Assembly: GCA_035496575.1 (NCBI GenBank)
Contig: DATJEN010000123.1
Span: 1 to 31,241, forward strand
Length of the DNA stretch: 31,241 bases
Direction of reading: 5' to 3'
Source of the DNA: PALSA-1355 sp035496575
Lineage (GTDB): Bacteria; Planctomycetota; Planctomycetia; Pirellulales; PALSA-1355
In this document: in pieces, positions 7,854-17,700 of the stretch
Layout of the letters: each line of letters starts with the position of its first letter
How positions within the stretch are numbered: the stretch's first letter is position 1
The notes under the pieces: model-generated
The model's input: only the letters and a program-made list of their open reading frames with translations
Told to the model about the DNA's origin: nothing
Databases searched by the model: none
Position numbers and translations under genes: made by a program

Positions 7854-10800
7854 GAGTTGCCCTCGTCGCGTGGCTTCGGCTCGTCGCCGGCAGGAGCGGC
7901 CAAATCGGGGTGCGGATTCGTCACGCGCGCCAGATGCGTCGTGCGCGGCTGCGTATTCAGCTCGGCCAACACGCCATAATTCAACGGCGAACCTTTGAGC
8001 TTTCGCACCTCGGCAGCGGTGTCGTTCAGATTGCCAAACACGATGGCCCGCGTCGGACACGCTTGTTGGCAAGCGGTAATGACTTCGCCGTCGCGGATGG
8101 GGCGCATCTCCCGCTTGGCGTCAATCCGAGCGTGGCTGATGCGCTGGATGCAGTAGCTGCACTTTTCCATCACGCCGCGGCTGCGCACGGTTACGTCCGG
8201 ATTGCGCATCAGCTTCAAACTGGGCGTGATCTCGTCGGTGTACTGCAGATAGTTGAAGCGGCGCACCTTGTAGGGGCAATTATTCGAACAATAACGCGTG
8301 CCCACGCAACGGTTGTAAATCATGTTGTTCGTCCCTTCGCTGTCATGCACCGTCGCCGCCACGGGGCACACGACTTCGCAGGGCGCCATTTCGCAGTGCA
8401 AACACATCATTGGCTGGAAATAAGTCTCGGGGTCTTGGGGCGAGCCATGGTAATAGCGGTCGATGCGCAGCCACTGCATTTCGCGACCGACCGCCACCTG
8501 GTCCTTCCCGACAGTCGGAATGTTGTTCTCGGCCTGACAGGCGGCCACGCACGCGTTGCAGCCAATGCACGCGGTCTGGTCGATCACCATGCCCCAGGCA
8601 TTGCCCGTGTATTCGTATTCGGGATACAAGCTCGGCAATGGTTCGGCATCGTGCTTGTGCTGGCCGGCCGCGCCGCTTTGTAACTGTTCGAACGTGTGGA
8701 CGCGTACGATGTCGCGTCCCTCCATGTTGTGGTGACCTTGCGTGGTGACCAGTTTGTAGTGCCCGCCCGTCTTGCGAATGCTGGCGCCGTGCGCGAACCA
8801 CGCGTCCGCATTCGGTCGCAACGTGTAGGCGTTGTAGCCCAAGCCCGTGCCGACGCGTCCACTTTTGCTGCGGCCATAGCCGAGCGTCAGCGATACGCAA
8901 CCATCCGCCTGGCCAGGCAGAGTCCAAACCGGAGCCTCGATCGAGCGGCCCTCAAGCGTAATTTCGATGACGTCTCCGTTCGCCAGCGCACGTTGTTCGG
9001 CTGTGGCCGGGCTGAGATAGGCGGCGTTATCCCAGGTTAACTTGGTGAGCGGCTTGGGCAGCTCTTGCAGCCAGGCGTTGTTGGCAAACCGCCCGTCCCA
9101 AATGGTCGGATCGGGGCGGAACACCGCTTCGAGCTCGCCATCGGGAAAGGGGGGCGCGTCGGGCGAGGCACGCTCATTGCCAAATGAGCTGGTGACGCGA
9201 ACGTCGAGCGTGTCGGCGGCCGTCTGTGGAATGACTCCGTCGTGCACGGCGCGCTGCCAGGAATCGCCAAAATTCGCCTCGCCTAACTCACCGCGCCAGT
9301 AGTCTTGCACGATTTCGTAGCTCGACTGCCCGCCTTTTCCCGCCAGGGCTGCCACCAATTCATAGGCCGTCCGACCTCCATACAAGGGCGCGATCAGCGG
9401 CTGCATGATCGTGGCGGTGCCGTCATAGGCCCGCGCGTCCCCCCAAGACTCCAAATAATGGGCCGCCGGCACGTGCCAATCGCAGAGGAACGAAGTCTCG
9501 TCGTAGTACTCAGACAGGTGCACGCGCAGCCGCACTTGGGCCAGCGCCTGTTCGAAGTCCAACATGCCCGGCGCAGTGAAGACCGGGTTGCCACCAAGCA
9601 TCACCAGCGTGTCGACGCGTCCGGCGTGCATATCCGACACCAGGTTGGCAAATGACTCGCGCCCGCTCCGCGGGCGAGCCATGACCGGCACGGTGTGGAT
9701 GACGGTCGAACCGACATTTCCGAGCGCCTGGTTGATTGCATGCGCAAGCGCGTGCACGCTAGGCGGCTGCCCTTCGCCTGCAATGACCAGGCCTGCGCCG
9801 CGATGGGCGTTCAGGTCCGATACCAAAGCGCGCAACCAATCCTGGGGCACGATATCTTCGGCAGCAGCGGAGCTGGGCTGGCCCACGTCCAGCCCGAGCT
9901 GGCCGGCGAGCATGCGCGCCGCCGGCTCGATCAGCGATGGCCGTCGCGCGAGATGATGATCGGCCATGGCGCCGGTGATCGTGGGCGTGCTCTCGATCAC
10001 GTACAGGCGGTTCATCGAAGTTGGTCGAGCGGACACCCGGCGGCCGTCGATGAACTCTCGCGCATAGCGCAAGCTTGCCGGCAGAGTGCTCAGGAAGTCG
10101 GCGTCGAGCGACACGATGATGTCCGCGCGCGAGAAATCGTATCGCGTCTCGACCGTTCGTCCGAAGGCCTGCCGCGCACCTTCGTACGCGTTGTCGAAAC
10201 CGGCCGGATCAAACTGGTGCCAGTTGGCCTCGGGCAGATCTTCGAGCAAGGCCTCCAGTTGCCGCGCGAGCGTGGGCGACGTGACTCGTTCGGTGAGGAT
10301 GCGCAGCCCTTCACCACGCCGCTCGCGAATCGGCCCGAGCTCGGTGGTCAGCGCTGTCAGAAAATGATCCCATGTCTCGATCACACTGCGGCGGATCACC
10401 GTTTGCGAGCGATCGGGATCATAGAGGTCGAGTATCGACGCCTGCGCCAGCGCATCCGTCGCGCCCAGGCTGGCGGGATGATCGGGATTGCCTTCGAGCT
10501 TGGTCGGCCGTCCCATGTGGCTTTCCGCCAGCAGCCCCAAGGCGTATCCGCCGCGAGTCATCGCGGTGGCGAAGTACAGCGGGCGCCCGGGCGTGATTTC
10601 CGGCTGCGCTCGCACGTAAGGCACGATGGTTTCCAGCGGCTCGCGCGTACAGCCCGTAATGCCCGCCAGCGCGAACGAGGCGGCCATCAGCTTCAAGAAG
10701 TTACGACGACCAACGGGGTCGTCCCACACCGCAAGTTGGCTGGGGAATTCGCGCGCTAAAAGCTCCTTGAAGTCGGCTGTCTCGGCCAACTCGTCGAGAC

Positions 10801-10894
10801 TTCGCCAGTAGGCGGTACGTCGCGCTTGTCCTCGGCTTTCGCAGCCGGCCGCTCGGCATGACTCGTCCAGTATTGGAAGCAACGTGCTCGTCAT
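7850..10894 (-). CDS. actB: Alternative complex III subunit ActB (molybdopterin-oxidoreductase-like and four-cluster Fe-S fusion)
   Basis: The largest ACIII subunit (1014 residues from the ATG), an electron conduit between the quinol site and the cytochrome c subunits. It opens with a conserved WRSLDELAETADFKELLAREFP segment before the Tat motif (RRNFLK, Arg63-Arg64), the 'extended Tat signal' layout of this family, and a Cys at about 81 in a TGC stretch that could be lipidated. The central part resembles the catalytic subunit of molybdopterin oxidoreductases; in characterised ACIII it holds no molybdenum cofactor. The C-terminal ferredoxin-like part (about 775-945) has four cysteine clusters: CIGCNAC, CLHCEMAPC, CVGTRYCSNNC, and CSYC with CQQAC. 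The ATG at 10894 overlaps the actA stop as ATGA; a TTG three codons earlier is possible but less likely. Confidence 0.96.
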   Translation of the reverse strand: MTSTLLPILDESCRAAGCESRGQARRTAYWRSLDELAETADFKELLAREFPSQLAVWDDPVGRRNFLKLMAASFALAGITGCTREPLETIVPYVRAQPEITPGRPLYFATAMTRGGYALGLLAESHMGRPTKLEGNPDHPASLGATDALAQASILDLYDPDRSQTVIRRSVIETWDHFLTALTTELGPIRERRGEGLRILTERVTSPTLARQLEALLEDLPEANWHQFDPAGFDNAYEGARQAFGRTVETRYDFSRADIIVSLDADFLSTLPASLRYAREFIDGRRVSARPTSMNRLYVIESTPTITGAMADHHLARRPSLIEPAARMLAGQLGLDVGQPSSAAAEDIVPQDWLRALVSDLNAHRGAGLVIAGEGQPPSVHALAHAINQALGNVGSTVIHTVPVMARPRSGRESFANLVSDMHAGRVDTLVMLGGNPVFTAPGMLDFEQALAQVRLRVHLSEYYDETSFLCDWHVPAAHYLESWGDARAYDGTATIMQPLIAPLYGGRTAYELVAALAGKGGQSSYEIVQDYWRGELGEANFGDSWQRAVHDGVIPQTAADTLDVRVTSSFGNERASPDAPPFPDGELEAVFRPDPTIWDGRFANNAWLQELPKPLTKLTWDNAAYLSPATAEQRALANGDVIEITLEGRSIEAPVWTLPGQADGCVSLTLGYGRSKSGRVGTGLGYNAYTLRPNADAWFAHGASIRKTGGHYKLVTTQGHHNMEGRDIVRVHTFEQLQSGAAGQHKHDAEPLPSLYPEYEYTGNAWGMVIDQTACIGCNACVAACQAENNIPTVGKDQVAVGREMQWLRIDRYYHGSPQDPETYFQPMMCLHCEMAPCEVVCPVAATVHDSEGTNNMIYNRCVGTRYCSNNCPYKVRRFNYLQYTDEITPSLKLMRNPDVTVRSRGVMEKCSYCIQRISHARIDAKREMRPIRDGEVITACQQACPTRAIVFGNLNDTAAEVRKLKGSPLNYGVLAELNTQPRTTHLARVTNPHPDLAAPAGDEPKPRDEGNS

Positions 10895-11589
10895 CGGTGG
10901 CAAATCACGCAGTCGGCGAGTTGGGTGGTGGCGATCTTATATTTCTCCACCAGGTTTGGTTGCGCGTCGGTCGTCGCGACGGCCGTGCTGGCCTTGTCTT
11001 CGTCAATCTGCGTCGCGCCCCCAACGGGCTTGCGACCGAACTTGAACACGTCGGCCAGCGACCCTACCGCATTTTCCGGATGGCGATGGCAGTCGAGACA
11101 CCACTCCATGTGCAGCGACACAACTTTGCGCATGAGCGGCATGCGGTCGACGCGCCCGTGGCAGTTCTCGCAGGCAACGCCCTTGGCCACGTGAATGCTG
11201 TGATTGAAGTACACGTAGTCCGGCAGGTCGTACACGCGGGTCCAAACCAAGGGCGCGCCGTTGCGCCAACTGGCGCGCACCGGTTCCAGCAGCGGGCTGT
11301 TGCGCCAGATGAGGGAGTGGCAGCCCATGCACGTCTCGGTATTGGGCATGCCTGCGAACGAGGACGTCTCGACGGTAGTGTGGCAATAGCGGCAATCGAT
11401 GCCCAACCCGGCCGCGTGATGGTCGTGGCTGAAGGGGACGGGCTGATCGCGGACCACGTCGACTTGTGTGATATAGGGGGAGCGAACAAAGAGTCCTGCC
11501 GCCACGGAAATTCCCACCAGGATGAAGACAGCGCCGAAGATCGTGGCCTTCGCGAAGGCATTCGTGCTGGGATGAAAAATCTGCGGCAT
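10891..11589 (-). CDS. actA: Alternative complex III subunit ActA, pentaheme cytochrome c
   Basis: A 232-residue membrane-anchored multiheme cytochrome that carries electrons in ACIII. One N-terminal helix (about 16-36) is followed by a periplasmic domain with five CxxCH motifs: Cys66-His70, Cys87-His91, Cys140-His144, Cys164-His168 and Cys227-His231. The last sits in the final six residues of the protein. The family start MPQIFHPSTN fits the ATG at 11589. A longer open frame reaches further upstream but reads through poorly coding sequence. No good Shine-Dalgarno is visible. It is the first gene of the operon; the 287 bases before it hold the only sizeable gap and probably the promoter. Confidence 0.95.
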   Translation of the reverse strand: MPQIFHPSTNAFAKATIFGAVFILVGISVAAGLFVRSPYITQVDVVRDQPVPFSHDHHAAGLGIDCRYCHTTVETSSFAGMPNTETCMGCHSLIWRNSPLLEPVRASWRNGAPLVWTRVYDLPDYVYFNHSIHVAKGVACENCHGRVDRMPLMRKVVSLHMEWCLDCHRHPENAVGSLADVFKFGRKPVGGATQIDEDKASTAVATTDAQPNLVEKYKIATTQLADCVICHR

Positions 11590-11876
11590 GACAAGCACCC
11601 GCGGCACGGTGCGCGCAAAGCGGCAGCGCCTGTTACAGCTCGTTCGCCCTGGGAATGTGGATGGGTCGCGAACGCCTGCACATCTAGTGCCATAGTGGGG
11701 GGTAGCAAGTAACACGCGCAAGTGGGCGGCACTTGCTGCGGTGGGCGACGACTCGCCTGTTAGGTCGGAAAGAATGAGGCCAATGTGAATGGCCGCGTGC
11801 CAAGTTGGTCGGATAGAGAGCGCGCGAGCGGGATCGTGCTGGGAATGGCCCCGCCCCCGGGTCGACCGAGTTCGTG
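11590..11876 (-). promoter_or_regulatory. Intergenic region upstream of actA; probable operon control region
   Basis: About 287 bases between ndh and actA with no convincing gene on either strand. It is the only substantial gap before the ACIII-caa3 operon, so a promoter is expected here. I find only weak sigma70-like pairs (for example a minus-strand TTGCGC and CACTAT 18 bases apart, over roughly 11690-11720) and do not assign one. A regularly spaced set of hexamers (11705-11736) is listed separately. Confidence 0.45.
11705..11736. promoter_or_regulatory. Three regularly spaced hexamer half-sites, candidate operator of the actA operon
   Basis: On the plus strand GCAAGT occurs at 11705-11710 and 11718-11723, and its reverse complement ACTTGC at 11731-11736. 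Both spacers are exactly 7 bases, so the repeat starts are 13 bases apart. The last two copies form an inverted repeat. The set lies about 115-145 bases upstream of the actA ATG. A regulator binding this pattern is a guess; the repeats themselves are plain in the sequence. Confidence 0.35.
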
Positions 11877-13223
11877 CTATTCTCGCCCGACGCCGGCCAG
11901 CGGCTTTGCTTCGTCGGTGGTCTGCGTGCCTGGTTCTTCGCCTGTGATTAATCGTGCCGAGCGGTTGCGCGTGAAGTAATGCCAGGTCCACTGGATGAGA
12001 ACCAGCAGGCGGCTTTCAAACTGCACAAGCTGCATGAGGTGCACGAACAGCCAAATAAACCAGGCAAGCGCGCCCGCAAAATGCCAGCCACGTAAATCAG
12101 CGACCGCTTTGAGGCGTCCGATCGTCGCCATCGAACCGCGATCATGGTATGCGAAGGTGCTCGGTGGTGGCGCGCCCGTAAGGCGAGCCATGATCTCGCG
12201 CCCGACAAACTGGGCCTCTTGCATTGCGACTGGCGCCACGCCGGGCAATGGCTTTCCGTCGGCGCCCAGGACGAGCGCCATGTCGCCGATCACGAAAATG
12301 TCCGCGCAGCCTGGGATGGTGAAGTCCGCTTGCACAGGTATGCGACCCGCTCGATCGAGCTGCACGCCACTGGCCGCGGCCAGCGTTTTCGCCAAGGGTG
12401 ACGCCTCCACACCGGCTGCCCAGAAGATTCGTCGGGTGGGCAGGTTCTCTTCGCGATCGCCGTACTGCAACGCCACGTGATCCGGCTCGACTTGCTTGAC
12501 GCGCGTCAGCGTGCGAAGTTGAACGCCCAGCCGCTCGAGCATCTCGCGAGCGCGCTGGGACAAGTCCGGCGGATACGCCGGCAACACGCGGTCGGCCGCC
12601 TCGACGAGCACCACGCGGGCGCTGGCGGGGTCGATGTGGCGAAATTCATGGCGCAAGGTATCTTTGGCAATCTCGGCGATAGCCCCGGCCAGCTCAACGC
12701 CGGTGGGTCCCGCGCCGCAGATCACGAAGGTCAACAGCTTCGGCACGAGGGCCGGGTCGATCGCTTTTTCCGCCTCCTCAAAAGCAAGCAGGACTTTGCG
12801 GCGAATGGCGGTGGCGTCCTCGATCGACTTCAGGCCCGGCGCGGTCCGTTCCCATTCGTTATGCCCGAAATAACTGTGCGTCGATCCGGCGGCGACCACT
12901 AGCAGATCGAAGGGCAGCGTGCCTTCTCGAAACACGATGCGGCGGCTGCCGACGTCGATGTCGACAACGTCCCCTAACAGCACGCGAACATTGCGCTGCT
13001 TGCGCAGCAGATTTCGCAACGGCGCGGCGATATTGGCTGGGGACAAGGCGCCCGTCGCGACCTGATAGAGCAACGGCTGAAACAAGTGATAATTGCGGCG
13101 ATCGACGAGCGTGATCGCCAGCGGCGCTTTCCGCAGGTTGCGCACCAGCTCTAGCCCACCGAAGCCGCCGCCGATGATGACCAGGTGCGGTTCTCGGTCG
13201 CCTCGATGCATGGTGGGGCACAT
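11877..13223 (-). CDS. ndh: Type II NADH dehydrogenase (NDH-2), membrane-associated flavoprotein
   Basis: Single-subunit NADH:quinone oxidoreductase; it transfers electrons from NADH via FAD to membrane quinone without pumping protons. The product has 448 residues from the ATG at 13223. The FAD-binding GGGFGG lies near residues 18-23, a YHLFQPLLYQVATG segment near residues 45-58 is characteristic of the family, and the NADH-binding GAGPTG is near 170-175. A VIGDMA segment follows, and the C-terminal GALAWFIWLFVHLMQLVQFESRLLVLIQW part is typical of bacterial NDH-2 membrane attachment. Start choice: AGGA lies 11 bases before the ATG at 13223; an ATG four codons later (13211) fits the family as well. 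It lies just upstream of the ACIII operon on the same strand and would feed quinol to it. Confidence 0.92.
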   Translation of the reverse strand: MCPTMHRGDREPHLVIIGGGFGGLELVRNLRKAPLAITLVDRRNYHLFQPLLYQVATGALSPANIAAPLRNLLRKQRNVRVLLGDVVDIDVGSRRIVFREGTLPFDLLVVAAGSTHSYFGHNEWERTAPGLKSIEDATAIRRKVLLAFEEAEKAIDPALVPKLLTFVICGAGPTGVELAGAIAEIAKDTLRHEFRHIDPASARVVLVEAADRVLPAYPPDLSQRAREMLERLGVQLRTLTRVKQVEPDHVALQYGDREENLPTRRIFWAAGVEASPLAKTLAAASGVQLDRAGRIPVQADFTIPGCADIFVIGDMALVLGADGKPLPGVAPVAMQEAQFVGREIMARLTGAPPPSTFAYHDRGSMATIGRLKAVADLRGWHFAGALAWFIWLFVHLMQLVQFESRLLVLIQWTWHYFTRNRSARLITGEEPGTQTTDEAKPLAGVGRE

Positions 13224-13335
13224 AACCCTTGCAATCCTGGCCAGAATGGTGGCGAGCCGCAGCAATCCGTGGGCCGTGTGAAGCAAACTGCCGGCCGCGC
13301 GGCAAATCGCCCTCGTCGCCTCGCTGCGCTGTAGC

Positions 13336-14766
13336 TTACGCCAATAGCTTCGTCACGACTTGTCCCGATACGTCGGTCAGCCGGAAGTCGCGCCCCTGGA
13401 ACCGATGCGTAAGCCGGGTGTGATCGAAGCCCAGCAGATGCAGAATCGTGGCGTGCAAGTCATGTACGTGGACCCGATCGTCGACCGCATTGAAGCCCAG
13501 GTCATCGGTTTGGCCCAACGTGATTCCGGGCCGGATGCCGCCGCCGGCCATCCACATCGTGAAGGCGTTGGGGTGGTGATCGCGCCCGTCGTTTCCGCCT
13601 TGCACCATGGGTGTGCGGCCGAACTCGCCGCCCCAGATCACCAGTGTTTCGTCGAGCAGTCCGCGCTGCTTGAGGTCCTTGATCAAGGCGGCGCTGGCCT
13701 GGTCGGTTAGCGCAGTCTGCTCCTTGAGGCCGGCCACCAATCCTCCGTGATGGTCCCACGCTTCGTGGAAGAGCTGCACGAACCGCACCCCGCGCTCCAC
13801 CAACCGCCGCGCGAGCAGGCATTTGTTGGCGTAGGAGGGTTTGCCCGGCTCCGCGCCATACATCTCCAAGGTCTCGCGGCTTTCGCGCGAGAGGTCCATC
13901 AGCTCCGGCGCGCTGGTTTGCATTTTGTAGGCAAGCTCGAAGGAGTTGATGCGGGTGGCGATTTCGGGATCACCCACCGTGTCGAGTCGCATTCGGTTGA
14001 GCGTTTGCAACGTATCGAGCGAGTCGCGCTGTGTCTTCTGGTCGAAGCCCGGCGGGTTGGAGAGGAACAACACGGGGTCGCCTTGGCTTCGCAGCGGCAC
14101 CCCTTGATAGACGGTGGGCAGAAACCCGCAGCCCCAGTTCGACGCGCCGCCGCTGGTTCCTTTTTTGGCGGAGTTCAGGACCACAAAGCCCGGCAGGTCG
14201 CGCGCGTCGCTGCCCAGTCCATAAGTCGTCCAGGCGCCGATGCTCGGCCGGCCGAATTGCTGCGAGCCCGTGTTCATCATGATCTGCCCGGGCGCGTGAT
14301 TGAACGCGTCGGTGACCAGCGAGCGCACGATTGCGACGTCGTCCACCACCTTGGCCAGGTGCGGCAGCAGCTCGGACAATTCCGCGCCCGAGTTGCCATG
14401 CCGGCTGAATTTGAACTTGGGCGCCAGCAGGGTGGAGTTTGGGTGGATGAAGGCAGCTCGATAGCCCTTGAGCAGCTCGGGAGGCGGGAGCTGGCCGCCG
14501 AACTTTTCGAGCTGCGGTTTGAAATCAAACAGATCGAGATGGCTCGGCGCGCCGGCTTGGAACAAGAAGATGACGTGTTTGGCGCGAGCGGAGTGATGGC
14601 CTTGCTTCGGGAGCAAAGGGTCGACAGCCGTAAGCGGGGCGGCGTGCGCGCGCTCTTCGTTGAGCAGCGCTCCCAGCGCAACCGCGCCCAGTCCGATGCC
14701 GCACTGCTCCAAGAACCAGCGCCGCGTCACGTGCTCATGCAATTTGTTGTGGATCTGTATTTCCAT
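13336..14766 (-). CDS. DUF1501 protein with Tat signal
   Basis: A 476-residue exported protein of the DUF1501 family, which has an alkaline-phosphatase/sulfatase-like fold and is abundant in planctomycetes. The N-terminus is a Tat signal (TRRWFLEQ, Arg15-Arg16, then a hydrophobic stretch to about residue 42). Family landmarks include the FLFQAGAPSHLDLFDFKP segment, RSLVTDAFNHAPGQ, WGGEFGRTPM and DGRDHHPNAFTMWMAGGG, which contain several His and Asp residues that could bind metal. Activity is not established for the family and I do not assign a substrate. Only 18 bases separate it from the DUF1549/DUF1553 gene upstream, the usual partner, so the two are probably one operon. Confidence 0.93.
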   Translation of the reverse strand: MEIQIHNKLHEHVTRRWFLEQCGIGLGAVALGALLNEERAHAAPLTAVDPLLPKQGHHSARAKHVIFLFQAGAPSHLDLFDFKPQLEKFGGQLPPPELLKGYRAAFIHPNSTLLAPKFKFSRHGNSGAELSELLPHLAKVVDDVAIVRSLVTDAFNHAPGQIMMNTGSQQFGRPSIGAWTTYGLGSDARDLPGFVVLNSAKKGTSGGASNWGCGFLPTVYQGVPLRSQGDPVLFLSNPPGFDQKTQRDSLDTLQTLNRMRLDTVGDPEIATRINSFELAYKMQTSAPELMDLSRESRETLEMYGAEPGKPSYANKCLLARRLVERGVRFVQLFHEAWDHHGGLVAGLKEQTALTDQASAALIKDLKQRGLLDETLVIWGGEFGRTPMVQGGNDGRDHHPNAFTMWMAGGGIRPGITLGQTDDLGFNAVDDRVHVHDLHATILHLLGFDHTRLTHRFQGRDFRLTDVSGQVVTKLLA

Positions 14767-14784
14767 GACTGCGACGGAGCCAGG

Positions 14785-17700
14785 TCACTCTTTGGTTATC
14801 GTCTCATCCAAATTAAGCAGCACGCGGGCGACAACGGTGTAAGCCGCCAACTGGGCCGGCGTCGAACCGGGGGGAAGTCGCTCGGGAACCGCGTTCTTGC
14901 CAGTCGCGATCTCGTGTGGATTAATCCAGCCCTCGGCGATGCGCTGCCTGGTTTTGGCCAGCAGCTCCTCAAGTGCGCGACATTCGCCGTCGGTCGGCGG
15001 CCGGCCGACACACGAGCGGAATGCAAAGGTCAGCCGGCCCGCGTCGTCCGCACCTGGCGAGTCGAGCGCGCGGGCGGCGAGCGACTGGGCGCACTCCACG
15101 AAAATGGCTTCGTTGAGCGTGGTGAGCGCTTGCAGTGGAGTGTTCGAGCGCGGACGGCGCGTGCAGGAAAAATCGCCGTTGGGCGTGTCGAAGTTTTGCA
15201 GGGCAGGGTAGGGGAGCGAGCGACGCCGAAAGGTGTACAGCGCACGCCGGTAGCGGTCGGGTCCAACTTCCGCGTTCCAGGTTAGCGGCGCATAGCTGAG
15301 TGCAAGCAGGCTCTCCGGAATGGGAGCATAGATGCTCGGCCCACCCAGCTTTGGATTCAGCCGGCCACTGGCAGCCAGGGCAATATCGCGCACCATCTCG
15401 CCCTCAACTCGGAAGCGGGCGCCGCGCGCGAGCAGCCGGTTGTAGGGATCGCGCGCATACAACTCCGGCTCAACCTTGGAGCCCTGTTGGTAGGTGGCCG
15501 AGTCGACGATCAGCCGGTGCAAACGCTTGATGTCCCAGCCGCTGTCCATGAACTCGCATGCCAGCCAATCGAGCAGCTCGCGATGGCTGGGCGCCTCGCT
15601 TTGCACGCCAAAATCCTCGCTCGTGCTCACGATGCCGCTGCCGAAGTACGCTTGCCAGACACGGTTCACATAAACCCGCGCCGTGGTGGGGCTGTGCCGG
15701 TCCGTCAACCAGCGGCCGAGCGTCAGACGGGTCGCGGGCGCATCGGCGGGGAGCGGATGGAGGACGCTGGGAACCCCCGCGGAAACGGCTTCGCCCGGCT
15801 TGAGAAAGTCGCCACGCTTGAGCAAGTGCGTCTCGCGCGGCTTCTCGCGCGCTTCAAGCTCAAGCGCGGTCGTGCCCTCCGGCCAGCCGGCGAGAAGTCT
15901 TGCAATTCGCTCGTTGGCATCCTTCCACTCGGGCACCGTCGTCCGCCAATAGGCAAAGATGGTGTCGCGATCCGACTGGCTGCGCTCCGCCGGTGGAATG
16001 GCGAGCAACCTGCGGACGCGCTTGGGAATCGGGTCGGCCTTGGCATCGTCCGCCGCGGTGAACGAGATTCTGAATCGGCCCAGCAAGTTGTTTTGGTGGT
16101 CATCGCTGTTCCAGCCGCCATGATTTTGAATGAGCGAGACGGTCAACTCCGCGCCTGCGGCAAACTCGATGGGCTTTTCGAGTTGGAACACCGCCTCACG
16201 ATCTTGATTGCGCTCCGCCGGCCCCGCGTCGATTGCCCACGCCGTTTCGTCCTTGCCGTCGATGGCCAGTGCCACGGGACCGACGACACGCTTCTTTCCC
16301 GAGCGGTCATCGAAGTTTGCTTCGAGCGGACTTTGCGGTTGCTCGAAATCGGCGGACGCTTTTGCGAATTTGAATTCCGCGGCTTTGTCGTCGCTGCCGG
16401 CCCCTTTCGCTTCCAGCTTGATTTGAGTCAGCGCACACGTGCCCTTGAACGAGCGGCCCGGCCCGCGGCGGGGCAAGTTCGGGTCGGTCAGCAACTCCAG
16501 TTTCAAGGCCCTGACCGGTGTAAGCTTTGTCTGGCCGACGATCTTAAACGTCGCGTGCGTGGGAGCGTAGCCGGCGCACAGCATCGATTGGTCGTCGAGC
16601 AGGCTTAGCTTCGCGCCACCGCCCGAGTCCTCATACACCTGCGGCGAGAGCACGTGCCATTCGGCGGCCGGCGGAGTGGCGCTCGCTTCCCAAGCGGCCA
16701 TCCGCACTTGCCAGTCTGGCACGGCCGTGCGCAGTCCAGTTTCGATTTCTCGCAGCTGTCTCACGATGCTATCCCGCCGCTCGCTATCCGCTGGCGGGTA
16801 GACCGTCGGCTGGGCTTCGTAGTCGTTGTTCAAGAAGGCAAACAGTCGGTAATACTCTTGTTGCGTGATCGGATCGAACTTGTGGTTGTGGCACTGGCAG
16901 CATTGGATGGTCAGCCCCAGCACGCTTTTGCCCAGCGCGTCCATGCGATCGAACATGGCTTCCATGCGAAATTGCTCTGGATCGATGCCGCCTTCTTCGT
17001 TGAGCATCGAGTTGCGCAAGAAACCGGTCGCGACGCGCTGCGCTTGGACCGCGCCAGGCAGCAGATCACCGGCGATCTGCTCGACCACGAACTGGTCATA
17101 CGGCAAGTTGCGATTGAAAGCCTCGACCACCCAGTCGCGATACATCCACACATTGCGAGACTTGTCTTTTTCAAAACCATCGGAATCGGCATAGCGGGCC
17201 ACGTCCAGCCAATGCCGCCCCCATTTCTCACCGTAGTGCGGCGAGGCCAGCAGACGTTCGACCTGCCGCCCGTAGGCACGGTCGCTGGGATCGGCTAAGA
17301 AGGCGTCCAACTCCGCCACCGATGGCGGCAGCCCAATCAGATCCAGACTTAGCCGGCGCAACAGGGCCGCTCGGTCCGCGGGGGGTGTCGGGGCGAGTCC
17401 TTCGCTCTCAAGCCGCTCGAGCACGAAGATGTCGATGGCATTGCGCACCCAAGATGGATTCTTCACCAGCGGTGCGGCGGGACGCACCGGAGCTTGAAAT
17501 GCCCAATGCCCCCGCGTATCGCGGGCTTCTTGGGTGGATGATTCTGGCCACGGCGCGCCTGCGTCGATCCATTTTGCAATGCGCTCGACTTCCGCGGCCG
17601 AAAGCGGGTCGCGATCGAGGGGCATGCGCTCCACCTGTTCGCTTTGCCCGGCGATAGCCGCCCAGATCAGGCTCTCGCGGCTCTTGCCTGGCACCAGGTC

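Noticed and set aside
9695..10759. 354-codon open frame on the plus strand
   Set aside because: Antisense to actB, which has clear Tat and Fe-S motifs; the antisense product resembles nothing.
11787..11804. Minus-strand TTGGCACG resembling the first half of a sigma54 promoter
   Set aside because: The second half (TTGC at the right spacing) is missing, so only one element matches.
13747..15285. 512-codon open frame on the plus strand
   Set aside because: It is antisense to the DUF1501 and DUF1549/DUF1553 genes, is Arg/Gln-rich and shows no recognisable domain. GC-rich genes commonly leave long antisense frames.
15487..16608. 373-codon open frame on the plus strand
   Set aside because: Antisense to the DUF1549/DUF1553 gene; composition is Arg-rich with no domain or start site.
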